A DNA stretch of 64,000 nt, taken from Tigriopus japonicus (Eukaryota; Arthropoda; Copepoda; Harpacticoida; Harpacticidae). The stretch lies in the NCBI GenBank assembly GCA_010645155.1, contig JAAGOF010000243.1:466960-530959 (forward strand). Reading direction: 5' to 3'. This document shows positions 48,601-59,737 of the stretch, piece after piece. Positions within the stretch are counted from its first letter, which is position 1. The number at the start of each line of letters is the position of its first letter. The notes below the pieces were generated by a model. That model saw only the letters and a program-made list of their open reading frames with translations. It was not told the origin of the DNA and did not search any database. Made by a program: the position numbers and the translations under genes.

Positions 48601-51295
48601 TTCCATCACGATTTCTTGAAATTGCTATTGATTTTGCGCTCCAACCTGAACTTGAACAAAGTTGGAACCAACCGCATTTGAGAGGGAAATTTGAGGTTGA
48701 GCAAGGATTGCACCTTTGAATGAGAATTAACAGGCCAATGCCATAATTGGCGGTGTTTCCAGCCGACTCGGTTTTCTCCCAGATTCCCAGATTTGATCGC
48801 GTTTTATCAAATTCTAGGGCACTAAGACTATTTCTCATTCGCTCGCGCCCGCATTTCGCTCTTTATCCTGGAGAGATCTATGGATCCAGTTCAACATTAG
48901 TTTAATCATGTAGAAAGTGGCGTCGAAAAACGAAAACATGATGGTTCAGAAGCCAAAGTATGGCTAGAGGTGAACATTGATAAGCAATAAGAAATCAAGG
49001 TGGCAACATATTAACATCAGAAGGCCCCTTCAGGCTTGCAATCCTCTCCATGGGCAGAGATGAAACATTTATCTTGCATGACAGAGCCCAGAGAGAAAAA
49101 TGAACGGTCCTTGGAAATGAATGTGCATTGGTAGAGAGGTGGATTTATTCAGCGCGAGTCTTAAATTGGGTATTTTCCGTGCTTCGAATACGACATGAGG
49201 TAAAGGAACCCCCATCTGGAACATTCAACCTGTTGTGCGAGAAGTGGTTGGAGTGGAGGGGGTTCTTGGCAGTTTTAATGGGCACCATTTGAATACTTAT
49301 GTTTTTTGAGCAGTCATGGACTCCCAATTTGGATCTTTCAGGAAAATTTGAGTGCATTCAAATTGGTTTAATTGGAAGGCATGGAAGCCCATTTGGTATT
49401 CTGACCGTGACCAAACACTCATCCCGTTGGCCTTGGTTGGTTTCAATTTGGAGTCAATTCATTGTAAATGATTTTGTGAAGAGGTGTGAAGATGCACAAA
49501 CCAATTAACCACCAATTCGTTAAAATTGAGTAATTCTCAAGAATAAGGAAATCGAATTTTTGGACATGTGAAAACAAAAATACACCTTCAAAAACTGAAG
49601 GTTTTAAATTGTCCAGACATTTAAAAGAAAAAAAATCCAGTTGGAAACCAGTATCATTTAGCTCTTAAAACACATGGTCGGTTTAGCCCTTAGGCTGATT
49701 TCTACGAACACGACGTTAAACTGCACAAAACTCTTCCTACCTTCGTAATTTCAAACAAAAAAAATGCTGATGTTTAAATAAAAAATTCAACTCATTTCAA
49801 GTCCGATATGGGCAGGTATTTGTTATTTCTAGATATTTCTCGGTTTCTGCGTCTAGCCATGATCCTGAAATTTCCTGCTTAGGAAATATCCTTGAGAGAC
49901 CTATTTTGAAATTTTTTCTCAAATTGAGTTGATTACCTCGTCTTGACAGGTCTTGTCAATCAACGTGAGATTGTGAATTATGTTCATGGTTATGTGCCAA
50001 CGTTTCGCTTGATGCAATTTGTGAGAGATTAGCCTTAGTCAGATGACATGGTCATATTTTTGGAAGGATTTTGGCATTCAAACTTGGTTGCAAGACTAAA
50101 TCAAAACACAAACTGACATGATTTGCCGCGGCACATTCAAATTTCGCAAAGCATGCAATATCAACCATGAACGAGATCATGAGGTTGCTTGATTCAAGAT
50201 CTTATCTACGACTGTTGACCAAGGCAGGATGCAATGGCTTTCAATTTAAAAACTCATTGCCATCATTGTACTTTGCACAACTTGGATGCACCACAAAAGA
50301 ACACATGAAGTTCGTGCTTAATAAGCTTGAGTTTTCCTACCTGAAGAGAATCGTTCCATTTGGGGCGGCGAATCCCTCAGAGGGCTGGAATTGCCTCCTG
50401 AGCCGATCCCACTGGAATGGTCGGAGCCATTGATGCCGGTCTCTCCGACAATAGCGGGATTCAAGGCCTTCCGAGCCTCGATTTGGGTCAAGTTACCCTT
50501 GCTTCTGTGCATTGTATCATAATCCCTGGGCGGTAGAAGCAGTGGGGCGTGTTTGCCTTTGCTGTTAAGCTTCTCCCGCAACTCTGCAGCTAACGAGTCA
50601 TACAGGGTGACTAGTTTCTCTGATTGAACCGTAGTGGGTGGACCACTTGGACTCAGTTCCGAGGTTCCGGAGTCAGAACTTCGACCCAGACTGCGTCCAT
50701 CCGATCCTATCTTGGAAGAGCTACTTCCAGCCCGCTTGAATTTGTCTCGGCTGGGCCCCGGAAGTAGGCCTTTATCCACTAGTTTGGCCTCGATTTCGTC
50801 AAACTTGGCCAGGTTCTCGGGTTTGTCCACTAGAGACTGAAGTTGACCCGTGAGCAAAGCGGCTGTTTCCGAAGAGTCACACCGATAGCTGTGCACAAAA
50901 AGTGGACAATCCGTACCAGGGGTGGAGAGAAGCAAAATACAGGACACCACATCATCATGTGGAGCTGAGCTCTGATAAACGCTTGTGATGGAGCTGTGTG
51001 GAACAAACTGTTTCACGCTATCGTTGTGCGAGAATGGAACACTAATGGATCGGCGTTTGATCTTCTCGGGGGTTTGGACGATTTTCAACCCTTTGCCACT
51101 AACTTGCAAGGTGAGTTTGACATCGGCATTCCTATCCAGTAGCTGTCGAACTACTGGACGGATGTATTCGGCACCTCGGAGACCTCGGCTCTCTTTGGAA
51201 CCGAGGAACCAAACGTAATAGGAGGATTTGCCATTGGAAATGTCTTCACTGGACCGTGGACAAAATTCTCCGGATTTTTTCTCAGACGAGAACAT
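33641..51295 (-). CDS. PTB/PID-domain adaptor-like protein
   Basis: I join two exons: 51295-50341 (donor GTAGGA) and 35130-33641 (acceptor TTTCAG). Phases match (1/1), giving 814 residues across a 15.2-kb intron. The first exon carries a phosphotyrosine-binding-like fold at about residues 24-140, opening YYVWFLGSKESRGLRG and including VKLTLQVSGKGLKIV, then a Ser-rich region with SP and SSG motifs. The second exon begins DDWPELREH and is low-complexity: several SPEF/SPVE repeats in a basic Arg/Ser context (about 525-620), a run of six His, and a Pro/His/Met/Gly-rich end with PPPP clusters. No TM segment or signal peptide. PTB domains bind NPxY-type peptides or phosphoinositides, so a cytoplasmic scaffold role is likely. 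The exact family was not recognised. Further exons in the intron, or two separate genes, are possible. Confidence 0.75.
35131..50340 (-). other. Large intron of the PTB gene (15.2 kb)
   Basis: No exon of a known family was recognised on either strand. Many short open frames occur with no domain. A (GGTC)n tract lies at 46400-46420. The intron is notably poorer in recognisable transposons than the intergenic DNA at either end of the window. Confidence 0.55.
46400..46420. repeat. (GGTC)n microsatellite
   Basis: Five consecutive GGTC units within the large intron. Confidence 0.9.
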
Positions 51296-54170
51296 TTTGC
51301 AGGCAACTTTTTAAAATAATAATTGAACACAAAACACAAAATCGTCAACCAAAACACATTTCTCGATTTGAATAATCCCACTTTACAAACAATGAAGCAG
51401 TAAGCACCGAATTGTGTCACTTAGGTTTGTACAACTGTGTCCCTTTCGCTTCTGTCACAGTGACCTCATTTCACCCCACCATACTAAAAGTCGAACAACG
51501 TATGTACGTACTACGTACGTCAGAACAAACCAAACTCAATGCACCTACTACCTCCAAAGTCCACACACAACTGAAAACCATCATGAGTTCTTTTTCCTTT
51601 ACCGGCTCCTCGGTTCTCGCTTTTCGAGTCCCAGTACATAGACACATTCTCGAAGAGCCCTCGTCTTACGTTCAGTCAGTGTACTGAGTACTACGTATAG
51701 TACAGTACACTCCATGCACCTAATAATCTGTGCCCTGTTCAGAGCACGCATTCTCACTCAACCCGCACACCACTGAAAGGGAGGGAAAGAGGGAGGAAGG
51801 GCCCTTAACAACCGAAGAAGTCACGAGTCCATTGGCTTTGCCATGCGAGATGTGCTCCTGTCGAGAGGGGTACAATGAAGACGGGGGAGCTCAGCAAGGT
51901 CGCAAATTTGAGCCCCATTCTGGGTGAATTTTACCGAGGAGGTGCCAGGCTGCCCTATCGATCAAAGTTCGCATGCCCTTAAATGTAACCACGACTTCAA
52001 CCAACCAACCACCAACTAACCAAGAAGTTAGTAAAGTGGTAATGGATTGAGGCCTAACCAACCTGGATGTGACTCTTCATTGGGAGCCCGAAGAATTTCT
52101 TGGGGTGGCACCGGTGGCACCCACCCCCTTCTTTCCTACTCAATGCATGCAGATAACAGGAAGCTTCAAGTTTGAATCAAATCCATGATTCGATTTCGAA
52201 CTACTGAATGTGTTCACTCTCCAATGGTTGGGAAAAAGCAAATATGACTAGTTTTTGCTGATTGATTAAGCAATTTCATTCTTTTTGCTCTATGTGGATT
52301 CCTGAGGTCCAATGAACTTCTCGCTGCCAACGTTCTCTTGAATGGTTGGAAGAGGAAGAAGAATTTAGCAATGGAGGTTAATGATGACGGCTGGATTGTG
52401 AGATTGTCTCGTTACTATCTCTGCCTACTACTCTTGGTACAAAATACAAAGTAGTGCTACTACAATACTAGAACCACGTATGCTTATATAGGTATGTGTT
52501 CTATGGTCGAATGAGGTTGAACCAAGGAGTGATGGCAATGACCATGCATCTTTCTACAAATGAACCTAAAGTCAGGAGGATTGATTAAGTCACTTCAGTC
52601 TCCGGACAGAAATCGCTGATGCTTCCTTCCTTCCTTCCTTCTCATGGATGCATGAAAAAGTTCAATGGTAGATGGATTCGATCAACCAGTGTTGAAACGT
52701 ACAACAACCAAACAACTCACGGTTTACACCTTTGACATGTGACACCTTGAAAAATAGCCCATGTGTAAGAAATACGCTCAATCTGAAGCGGAAGCGAGAT
52801 CAAATCGGCCCCAAGCCATTGTTTTCCCCCAATGGTTCATGCACCAGGCGTTTATCAGTAATATGCAGATGGAATTGTCGAAAAGGCGATTCGCTTCGGG
52901 GAAGATGTTGCGGCCCATCAACCTTGAACAATGGGATCCGATCCGTTTGCTTGAGAAGACAACGCTAATCATTTATTTTGGACAAATCGAACAAATCCTC
53001 GGATTACAATACCTCGCACCTTCGAGAGGAATCATCCATCCTCTTGGTCAGTTTACACATTTGGCGCTCTTGAGCATTCCATGGAAAGCGAATACTATAA
53101 AATGCACTTCACGCATTTCTGAGAATGAAAGTTTCTCTCTCTCTTTCTCACTCACTATGTTCTGTGGCCATTCATTACAAGATCACAAGTGAGTCAATGA
53201 GGTTTCACAATGCTTTTGAAAGGATTCAGACTGACTTGGTTCTTTTTGGCTTAAGGTCACGAAGGGGCATCTCAGTAGTCGGGAGTTCAAAGGCTGTAGT
53301 CTCTCATTGAACTTCAAAGTTGGACTCGTAATCAAACGTCGGAATTTTATGACTGTCTAACCAATATTCATGAATGAGAGAAGAGAGAAATCTACTGCGT
53401 TTTCAGACGCTAAGACATCTACCAACTCGTTTTCTCATTCTTTTGTCCAAGAAGAAACCCCCCCAAATATTTACATCCTGAGGAGTTGAGAGACTACAAA
53501 AGTATTCTGCACTGCCAAAACCATGGTGATTTACCTCTCGAGCCTCGAGATCTACCTAATTCAGGTTCATTTGGGTGGTAAACATGATATTGCAGAAGAT
53601 CCGAGTCACCTTCCAACCTCTTCATAACTCAAATGAGAGTTCATTTTCGAGCTCGTGATTGATAGTTACAAGTTCATTAACTTTGCCGACCTAGTGGGTT
53701 CTTAGTTCACTTCTTCCATGGGAACCGAAATTAATATTCGACTTGACACAAATTTCCAAGCTCCTAATGCTGCATCGTTTATGCTACAAGAGAGAGTCAA
53801 TTAACATGAAAAGGTGGTCTTTAGTTATTTGTGTGGCTCGTTCATAAGTGATTAGCTTTGTTCACCTAGTTTTCATTTCCAGACAAGGTCATGCAGGCGG
53901 CCATTGAAAAGCACAAGTGAAAATAACTGCATAGAAGCATCCAAATTTCCAATCGATGGATGCGAAGATGGAAGCTGTTTAAACTAGCATCAAATCGTTC
54001 TTAAGATTTGAACATTTGACCAACGATTTCATTTAGCTAATAAACATTTTTGTTAGAATATTTTACTTATTTTCAAATACAATCGGAGTCTTGAAGTCAC
54101 TAGACCCCGGAATAAAAAGGAAAAAAAAAATATAAGTATCATTTAACATATTTTAATATAAAAGGAAATG
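51296..54170. promoter_or_regulatory. Upstream region of the PTB gene, non-coding
   Basis: The first ~400 bp upstream of the minus-strand start contain palindromic ACGTACGT/GTACTACGTA words (about 51500-51525 and 51675-51710). A purine-rich GGGAGGGAAAGAGGGAGGAAGG-like tract lies near 51779-51801 and a (CTTC)n run near 52624-52642. These are plausible promoter-proximal features only by position. The frame at 52761-53192 has no domain. Confidence 0.4.
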
Positions 54171-54330
54171 GAGTGGCTCAGTTAACTTACGCGCCATACC
54201 CGAGTTAGCCTTACTCGGTTTCATGGGTTTGATTCCAGGTGTCGCCTAACCAGTTCTCTAGTGGACTGAAGGTCGATTGTTGAGGTAGTTTGGAAGTACC
54301 GGGTGCGTCGGAATCCGCGGTAAATTTTGA
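54171..54330 (+). repeat. tRNA-derived SINE (copy 1)
   Basis: The head has an A-box-like TGGCTCAGTTAAC (54175-54187) and a B-box-like GGGTTTGATTCC (54226-54237; consensus GGTTCGANTCC), spaced as in a tRNA gene. The flanks cannot form an acceptor stem, so it is not a functional tRNA. The tail runs on about 90 bp as GC-richer DNA in an AT-rich setting. Confidence 0.65.
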
Positions 54331-54652
54331 AATATTTAATTCAGCAGTAGCTAGCATCAAGAAATAATATTGAACAACTTTTTTTAATGATGAAAATCAC
54401 TTTTTTACTTGGCAATGAATGATTATTTCTCTAAGCAGGGCTTTAGCAGATCCTTGAAAAAGGAAAAGGATTGAAGTTCCCGATCCTTCACTTACATATA
54501 GGAACGCGTAACTCCTGGATTGCCTGAGGAAAAAAGGAATGGGATTACATAGTACAAAATTATTTTTTTTAGTAGGCATTTTGTTCAGGGTGATTAAAGG
54601 TGTGATTTTAGCCATCTGAATCACAATTTGTTTAATAGGCATAAATACATGT

Positions 54653-55111
54653 ATTTAGGATTTCAAAGAAAACTAACATTCGCTTTACCTAGATGGCTCT
54701 TACATGATTTAACATGCCCTTAACACATCCTACTAGGGTGCCCTCTCTTGTTCTCAAAATGAAAAACTCTGCCGTCAGAGCAAGCCCTCTGAAGGCAGCA
54801 AAGTTGAGCTTCAATCAAAGAGAAAAATAACAATCAGCGCCATCTTGTAATAGAAACATTTGTGGGTGGTTCTGGTAAATATTTAGCCTCAATTTGTGAT
54901 TATTCAGTGTGACTTTTTCTTTTTTTAAAACACATTAATATCGTAGCTGAGCTTCAAAAGACTCGAAATATGAAGAGAAATCCATTTTAAGATGGAAGCT
55001 GCAATTTTGGTAACAAATCAAAGTTGAGGATAAGTTTGAAATCAAGGGACTTTGCCCCTGTTTTTGGCTCCATCTAGTAGCAATTTTTGTAACCTTCAAT
55101 TAACATTCTTC
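54653..55111 (+). repeat. 456-bp interspersed repeat, copy B
   Basis: Second copy of the repeat at 4360-4815, same orientation, with small indels (for example TTTTTGGCTCC versus TTTTGGCTCC). Both copies end at CTTCAATTA-CATTCTTC. It has no coding capacity. Confidence 0.85.
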
Positions 55112-56439
55112 ATTTGATGTTCAGTTTTTACGTTCAAGATTTATTTTCAGTCTTCTTAAAAAATCAGTTCAAAAAATTCCAAAAGTTTAAAAAGTATTTT
55201 AAGGCACTGCCATTATTTGATACTTCTTAAAAAGTCTTGGAAACCTTGTGTTTCCATAGCTAGCTAACCCTTTGAACCCCCCGACTCATTTTTTTGCTCT
55301 GAGTGAAATCTTTTAAGAAAGTCGCAAAACTTTATGTGTAATTTGTTTTGAAAGCTTAAAGAATAAAAAGGCAAAGAACAATTATAATGATTCAAAAGAA
55401 GAAAAAGAAACTCATTGTTAGCCATTCATTCTGATGATGCCGGTTTATCAAAACAGAATTTGAAAATATGTTACTCAGGTGATAAGTTTTTGGAGTTTAA
55501 GTGGTTCATTTTTGAACCCAAAAGCGAAAAAAACGCTCCAGGTAAATGAAAACCGTATGGTTCAAGCCAAAAGTGTGGATTTTAGATTTGCACAATACCG
55601 TGAAGGAACAATTACGTGGAATTGCAGTAAAAAAACTTAATTTTGAAGAATGAGCCAAAGACTGACAGCAACAAATTTTTTGGCGAAGTACATTTTTTCT
55701 GTGACTTCGAAGTTTATCAAACAGTTGCTCGTGTATATCCACAATAGAAAAATAATTAAAATTAGTGCAGTGGGAAAAAGGAACGAGTAACGAGTACTTT
55801 TTGCGTTTTTTGAGCCGTTAAATTACAACATTTTTGAAATGTAATGGCATTGCAGTTCCTTTTGCGAAAAAATGAACGAATTGTTGTACTTTTTTTACCT
55901 GTAATTTCGTTACAAATGGCCTGTGTATTAGTACAATGTCCAATGAGATTCCTCTCACAATGAACAGTATTACATTTTAGCACTTTTTGACAAAATTAAC
56001 ATGAATCATAATATTGACATTTTCCGCTTTTTAACGACATAATTTGAACGTTTTGACTTTTCCAACATGATCCCAAACATATTGTAGTAATTTTACGTGT
56101 AATATTTATATTTATAATTACATTTATAGTAGAAATATTATCATTTTTTTGATCGCGTTTTTTATAAAGATGTCCTACCTTTACAAACTTCCACATTTGA
56201 GTAAATCAATGTCTACTAATTTTTCTAATTGTGACCGATTTTATAGTCAGGCGTTGTAAATAAAAAGCATCTAAAAGGTTGATAGTTTGCCCCCTAAAAG
56301 AAATCTAAGATAAAATGAGGGTTTTCTTTTGCCTCATAAATCTACCCCATTTAGTCAAAAAGAGGGATCAACTTAGATCACCCTTGCCGGGACATTTTTA
56401 GAGGCTTTTTTGGGTGCTTTGAAGCCTTGCCAGAATGCA
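55112..56439. other. Intergenic, no gene seen
   Basis: AT-rich DNA with homopolymer runs. Short minus-strand frames at 55506-56196 show no domain. A stretch near 55780-55990 contains repeated GTAATTTCGTTAC-type words resembling a decayed repeat, but no ends were found. Confidence 0.5.
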
Positions 56440-56448
56440 TAGTTCAAG

Positions 56449-57544
56449 TATGAACGTTACATGGATTGAAAATCCACGTACATAGGAGCCGATGTACATA
56501 AACAAACCTCAGTGAAGGGCAAAGTTAATCAGGGTTGCTAAAATATGCTACACACATGGCAGTTAATAGAAACAAATTTTTCTTTCAGAAATCATATTGC
56601 AAAAATATTTTTGTTTTATTCATTCAATAATTACGCAAGTTCTCTCCATAATCTTCATTGTAGGTAGATTAAGACCAAACCTATTTCAGCTCCTAACCCA
56701 TGCTTGAACTTGGCAACATTATGTATCTGCAAATGGAAAATGAGTTATGATGTCATGGGGAGCTATATACCTAGTATGGTAGTCTCGCCAGTTTGGAAGT
56801 GTGTTAGAGGTGCCAAAAGGATGATGTGCCCCTCTTTTTAGGGGATTTTACTATCCCAAAATGGTTGTGAGAATAGAAGCATATGTCAAGTATTGACCAC
56901 AAGGCCAATAAAATATCTCTGTGGGTTTATGATTTACTATACATTCAGCAAAAATTTTGTTCAAATATGGTTTCATTTACTATTTTTTTTTTGTGGGGGG
57001 GGGCCGATATTTAAATACTGCTACAAGGAATGGGATTCCCTGTAAAGAGAGTTAATCATTGAAATAATTTCTACAATTAATGTTTATATGATATTTGGTC
57101 TACCAATGAGTTACTGTTGGCAGATCTATACAACCCTTGTATAGTGGGTTGGTCAGGAAAAGTGTTTAAAAATTTGTCCACAATCCTGCCTTAAATGCAA
57201 AGAATCTGGAAGAAATATCAAGGCATGTTTAAAGTTGTTTGCAATTTTTTTTTTTGTTTTGTAAGGCAAATTCATTACTAAAGTCATTAGAATTTCAGTG
57301 ACTTGAAATAGGATATCAAAAACCTACATAAAATAATAGTTTAGGAAATAATATCACTCTCTTGGCAAATCAAATTTTGAAACATGTACACATACCAAAC
57401 ATAATAATTTATAGAAAATTGTGCCAATAGTAATGGCGTGTCTAGCATTTTTTGGCAACCCTGATTGACTTTGCCGTTCACTTGGATTTGTTTATGTACG
57501 GCGGCTTCTATGTACGTGGATTTTCAATCCATGTAACGTTCATA
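56449..57544. mobile_element. MULE-like non-autonomous element with ~110-bp inverted ends
   Basis: The element is 1,096 bp. It starts TATGAACGTTACATGGATTG and ends CAATCCATGTAACGTTCATA. The inverted repeat continues for about 110 bp, for example ATTGAAAATCCACGTACATA on the left against TATGTACGTGGATTTTCAAT on the right, and TAATCAGGGTTGC against GCAACCCTGATTGA. It is flanked by a perfect 9-bp duplication TAGTTCAAG (56440-56448 and 57545-57553). Long inverted ends with 9-bp duplications are the signature of Mutator-like elements. No transposase is encoded. A 25-bp motif shared with the SINE at 63650-63810 lies at about 57020-57045. Confidence 0.88.
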
Positions 57545-57685
57545 TAGTTCAAGACAAGAGAAAGGTTGAGAGATTGAAATATAAACCTATTCCGAGAGCT
57601 ACCGCATTCTTTTGTCAAAATCATGTTTAGTCATAAAATCATGGAAATGAACAATAATACTGTAAATAAGTTTTTTCATTATAGC

Positions 57686-59317
57686 TCAAGATCTTGGCCT
57701 CGCCTTGATTATGAGCGGATGTTTCGAGGATGTAAATCCACTTTTTGGGTCGAATTCAATCACTTCTGGGGTTTCATCGCATTTGAGTAGCTCGAAGTTC
57801 TTCACCGCATAAAATAATGCCATTTTCAGTTCCAAGAGAGCAAATCGCATCCCAATGCAGGCTCTAGGTCCATGGCCAAATGGTAAAAAGGCATATCTGA
57901 AATTAGAAAAACATGATTAACTATCTTAAAAATGTAACTAATCCCTTTTTCAAGCTTACGGATGACGTGTGGCCTTGGCTTCACGGGTGAAGTTATCCGG
58001 ATTGAACTCATTGGGATTGGGATAGTTCTGAGGATCGTAGTGGATTCCAACGACATTCACGTATACATCCATTCCCTTTTTGATAGGGATATTGACGTCT
58101 TCCAAAATATAATTCTCTTGACTTCCCCGCGAAATGGCCGTTGCTTGAGGATATTTCCGCAGCGATTCGTTCACCACACAATCCAAGTAAGGCATATTCA
58201 TGAAATCGGTATAAGAAGGATCGTCAAATTGTTGAACTTCCTCCCAGAGTTTCCTCTGGATCTCCTCACTTCGGGCAATCTCAAAGAGAGCCCAAGTCAT
58301 CGTAGTTGCTGTGGTTTCATAACCGGCCAGCAGCATCACCATGGCGTTGGCAATCAGGGTCAATTCGTCAAACTCGGCTTTCTTGACAGGGCCTTTCAAT
58401 TTCGCATCATTTTCAAATTGATCAAGCTCGTCTTCTCCTGTTGTAATTTCCTCATCCTTCATGATTCGAATCATGAGATCTATGAGATCATTCCGTTGTT
58501 CGCCGCTCTTTCGTCGAGCTTCAATGGAGGCCTTGATTAAGTTGTAGAAGAACCTCGTTTCTTGTGGTCGACTAATGGAAATACCCAATCGACCTAAAAG
58601 GGCATTCATCCCCGGGACCAAACTCAAAACGAATAGGAACATAGCCCAACCAGACCTCTTAAAGAGGCCCTTGGCATTCTTGACAAATATGGTCTCATCT
58701 TCGTGGAAAGATCCGGCATTGAAGCCAATAGCACAAGAGGAGATGGAATCCATAGTGAACCTACCACACAAATCTTTGAGCTCAAAGGCTTCATCTTTTT
58801 CCGAATGTTTCCGGATGGTATCCAAGAACTCGTTGGACACGTGTTGCATGAGAGCGAACATGACCTTCATTTTACCCGAAGTAAAAATGGGACTCAAGCT
58901 TGAGCGAACGCTCTTCCATTCATCTCCAGACAAAGTGGTCAATTGTCGGTTCCAGATTTTGTCCGTAACCGTTGAATGTTTGCTTCGATCTGGAGAGATC
59001 ATGCCGGATCGATCGACAAAGTTGTTGAAATCCCGGACCAAAACAATCTTGGCCAATTCCGGGTCTCGAATCACCAAGATGGGGTTCAGAAAGACGTATC
59101 CTCCATAGACTTTGGTGTTGTGTCGTTCGTATTGTTCCCGAAGAAGGTCGCAGGAAGCCTTCTTGCCTTTGACAAGCTCGCCCAAAAGCGACCCAAATGG
59201 GAAAGTGGGTTCATCTTGGGCAAGCCCGAGTTTAGTCCAATGCTGGTAATCCTTGGTAAGGTATTTGTACAGGGCCACAACTACGATGACCAAAAGACAC
59301 AAAGTTTCGAGCCACAT
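57686..59317 (-). CDS. Cytochrome P450, CYP3 clan
   Basis: There are two exons, 59317-57960 and 57896-57686, with a 63-bp GT-AG intron; the product is 522 residues, a normal full length. An N-terminal membrane anchor (about 3-20) targets it to the endoplasmic reticulum. All family landmarks are present: WKSVR in helix C (134-138), AGYETT in helix I (331-336), ESLR in helix K (384-387), PDNF in the PERF position (440-443), and FGHGPRACIG with heme-ligand Cys466. The overall sequence resembles CYP3A/CYP6/CYP9-type enzymes, which oxidise xenobiotics or endogenous lipophilic compounds using NADPH-P450 reductase. The intron falls just before the heme-binding loop. Substrate and exact CYP family cannot be assigned by eye. 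Confidence 0.97.
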
Positions 59318-59567
59318 GATGTTGCCAAGATGGGAGGAAAGATGATTGTCTTGTTAAGAAGATGATTCAACTGTAAATGATTTGTGAAAAGACTATTGAA
59401 TCTGAAAGCTTCTTTCAGCAGTATCTGTCATGCGCGGTATGAGTAAGCGGTCACAGAGAACGTTTCTGACTCAAAGCAAACTTGAGACTCACTCACTCAT
59501 AGAGATATCCGAAATATGTAACATCGAGTGCAATTCTTTCGCAAGCTAAATAATTGGCGGTAAACTT
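59318..59567 (-). promoter_or_regulatory. P450 promoter-proximal region
   Basis: 250 bp between the P450 start codon and a small hAT-like insertion. No canonical TATA element was recognised on the minus strand. Confidence 0.4.
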
Positions 59568-59729
59568 TAGTGATGCGACCAAATAAAAAGTGTCGCCGTT
59601 TTTTACCCACAGTCTGTGTCTCTCCTTATTTTATGGAAATCAGGTTGTGTTGCAGTTTTTGATCAAAAAACTAAACAAGGGCAAATGTGGCAACACTTGG
59701 CCGAAAAACACTATTTGGTCGCATCAGTA
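59568..59729. mobile_element. Small hAT-like MITE upstream of the P450
   Basis: The element is 162 bp. It starts TAGTGATGCGACCAAAT and ends ATTTGGTCGCATCAGTA, an inverted repeat with one mismatch in 17. It is flanked by a perfect 8-bp duplication GTAAACTT (59560-59567 and 59730-59737). No coding capacity. It sits about 250 bp upstream of the P450 start codon. Confidence 0.88.
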
Positions 59730-59737
59730 GTAAACTT

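Noticed and set aside
52761..53192. 143-residue frame upstream of the PTB gene
   Set aside because: No family recognised; ends in low-complexity CT-repeat translation; no splice evidence.
54174..54250. Functional tRNA (plus strand)
   Set aside because: Imperfect B-box and no acceptor stem; SINE head preferred.
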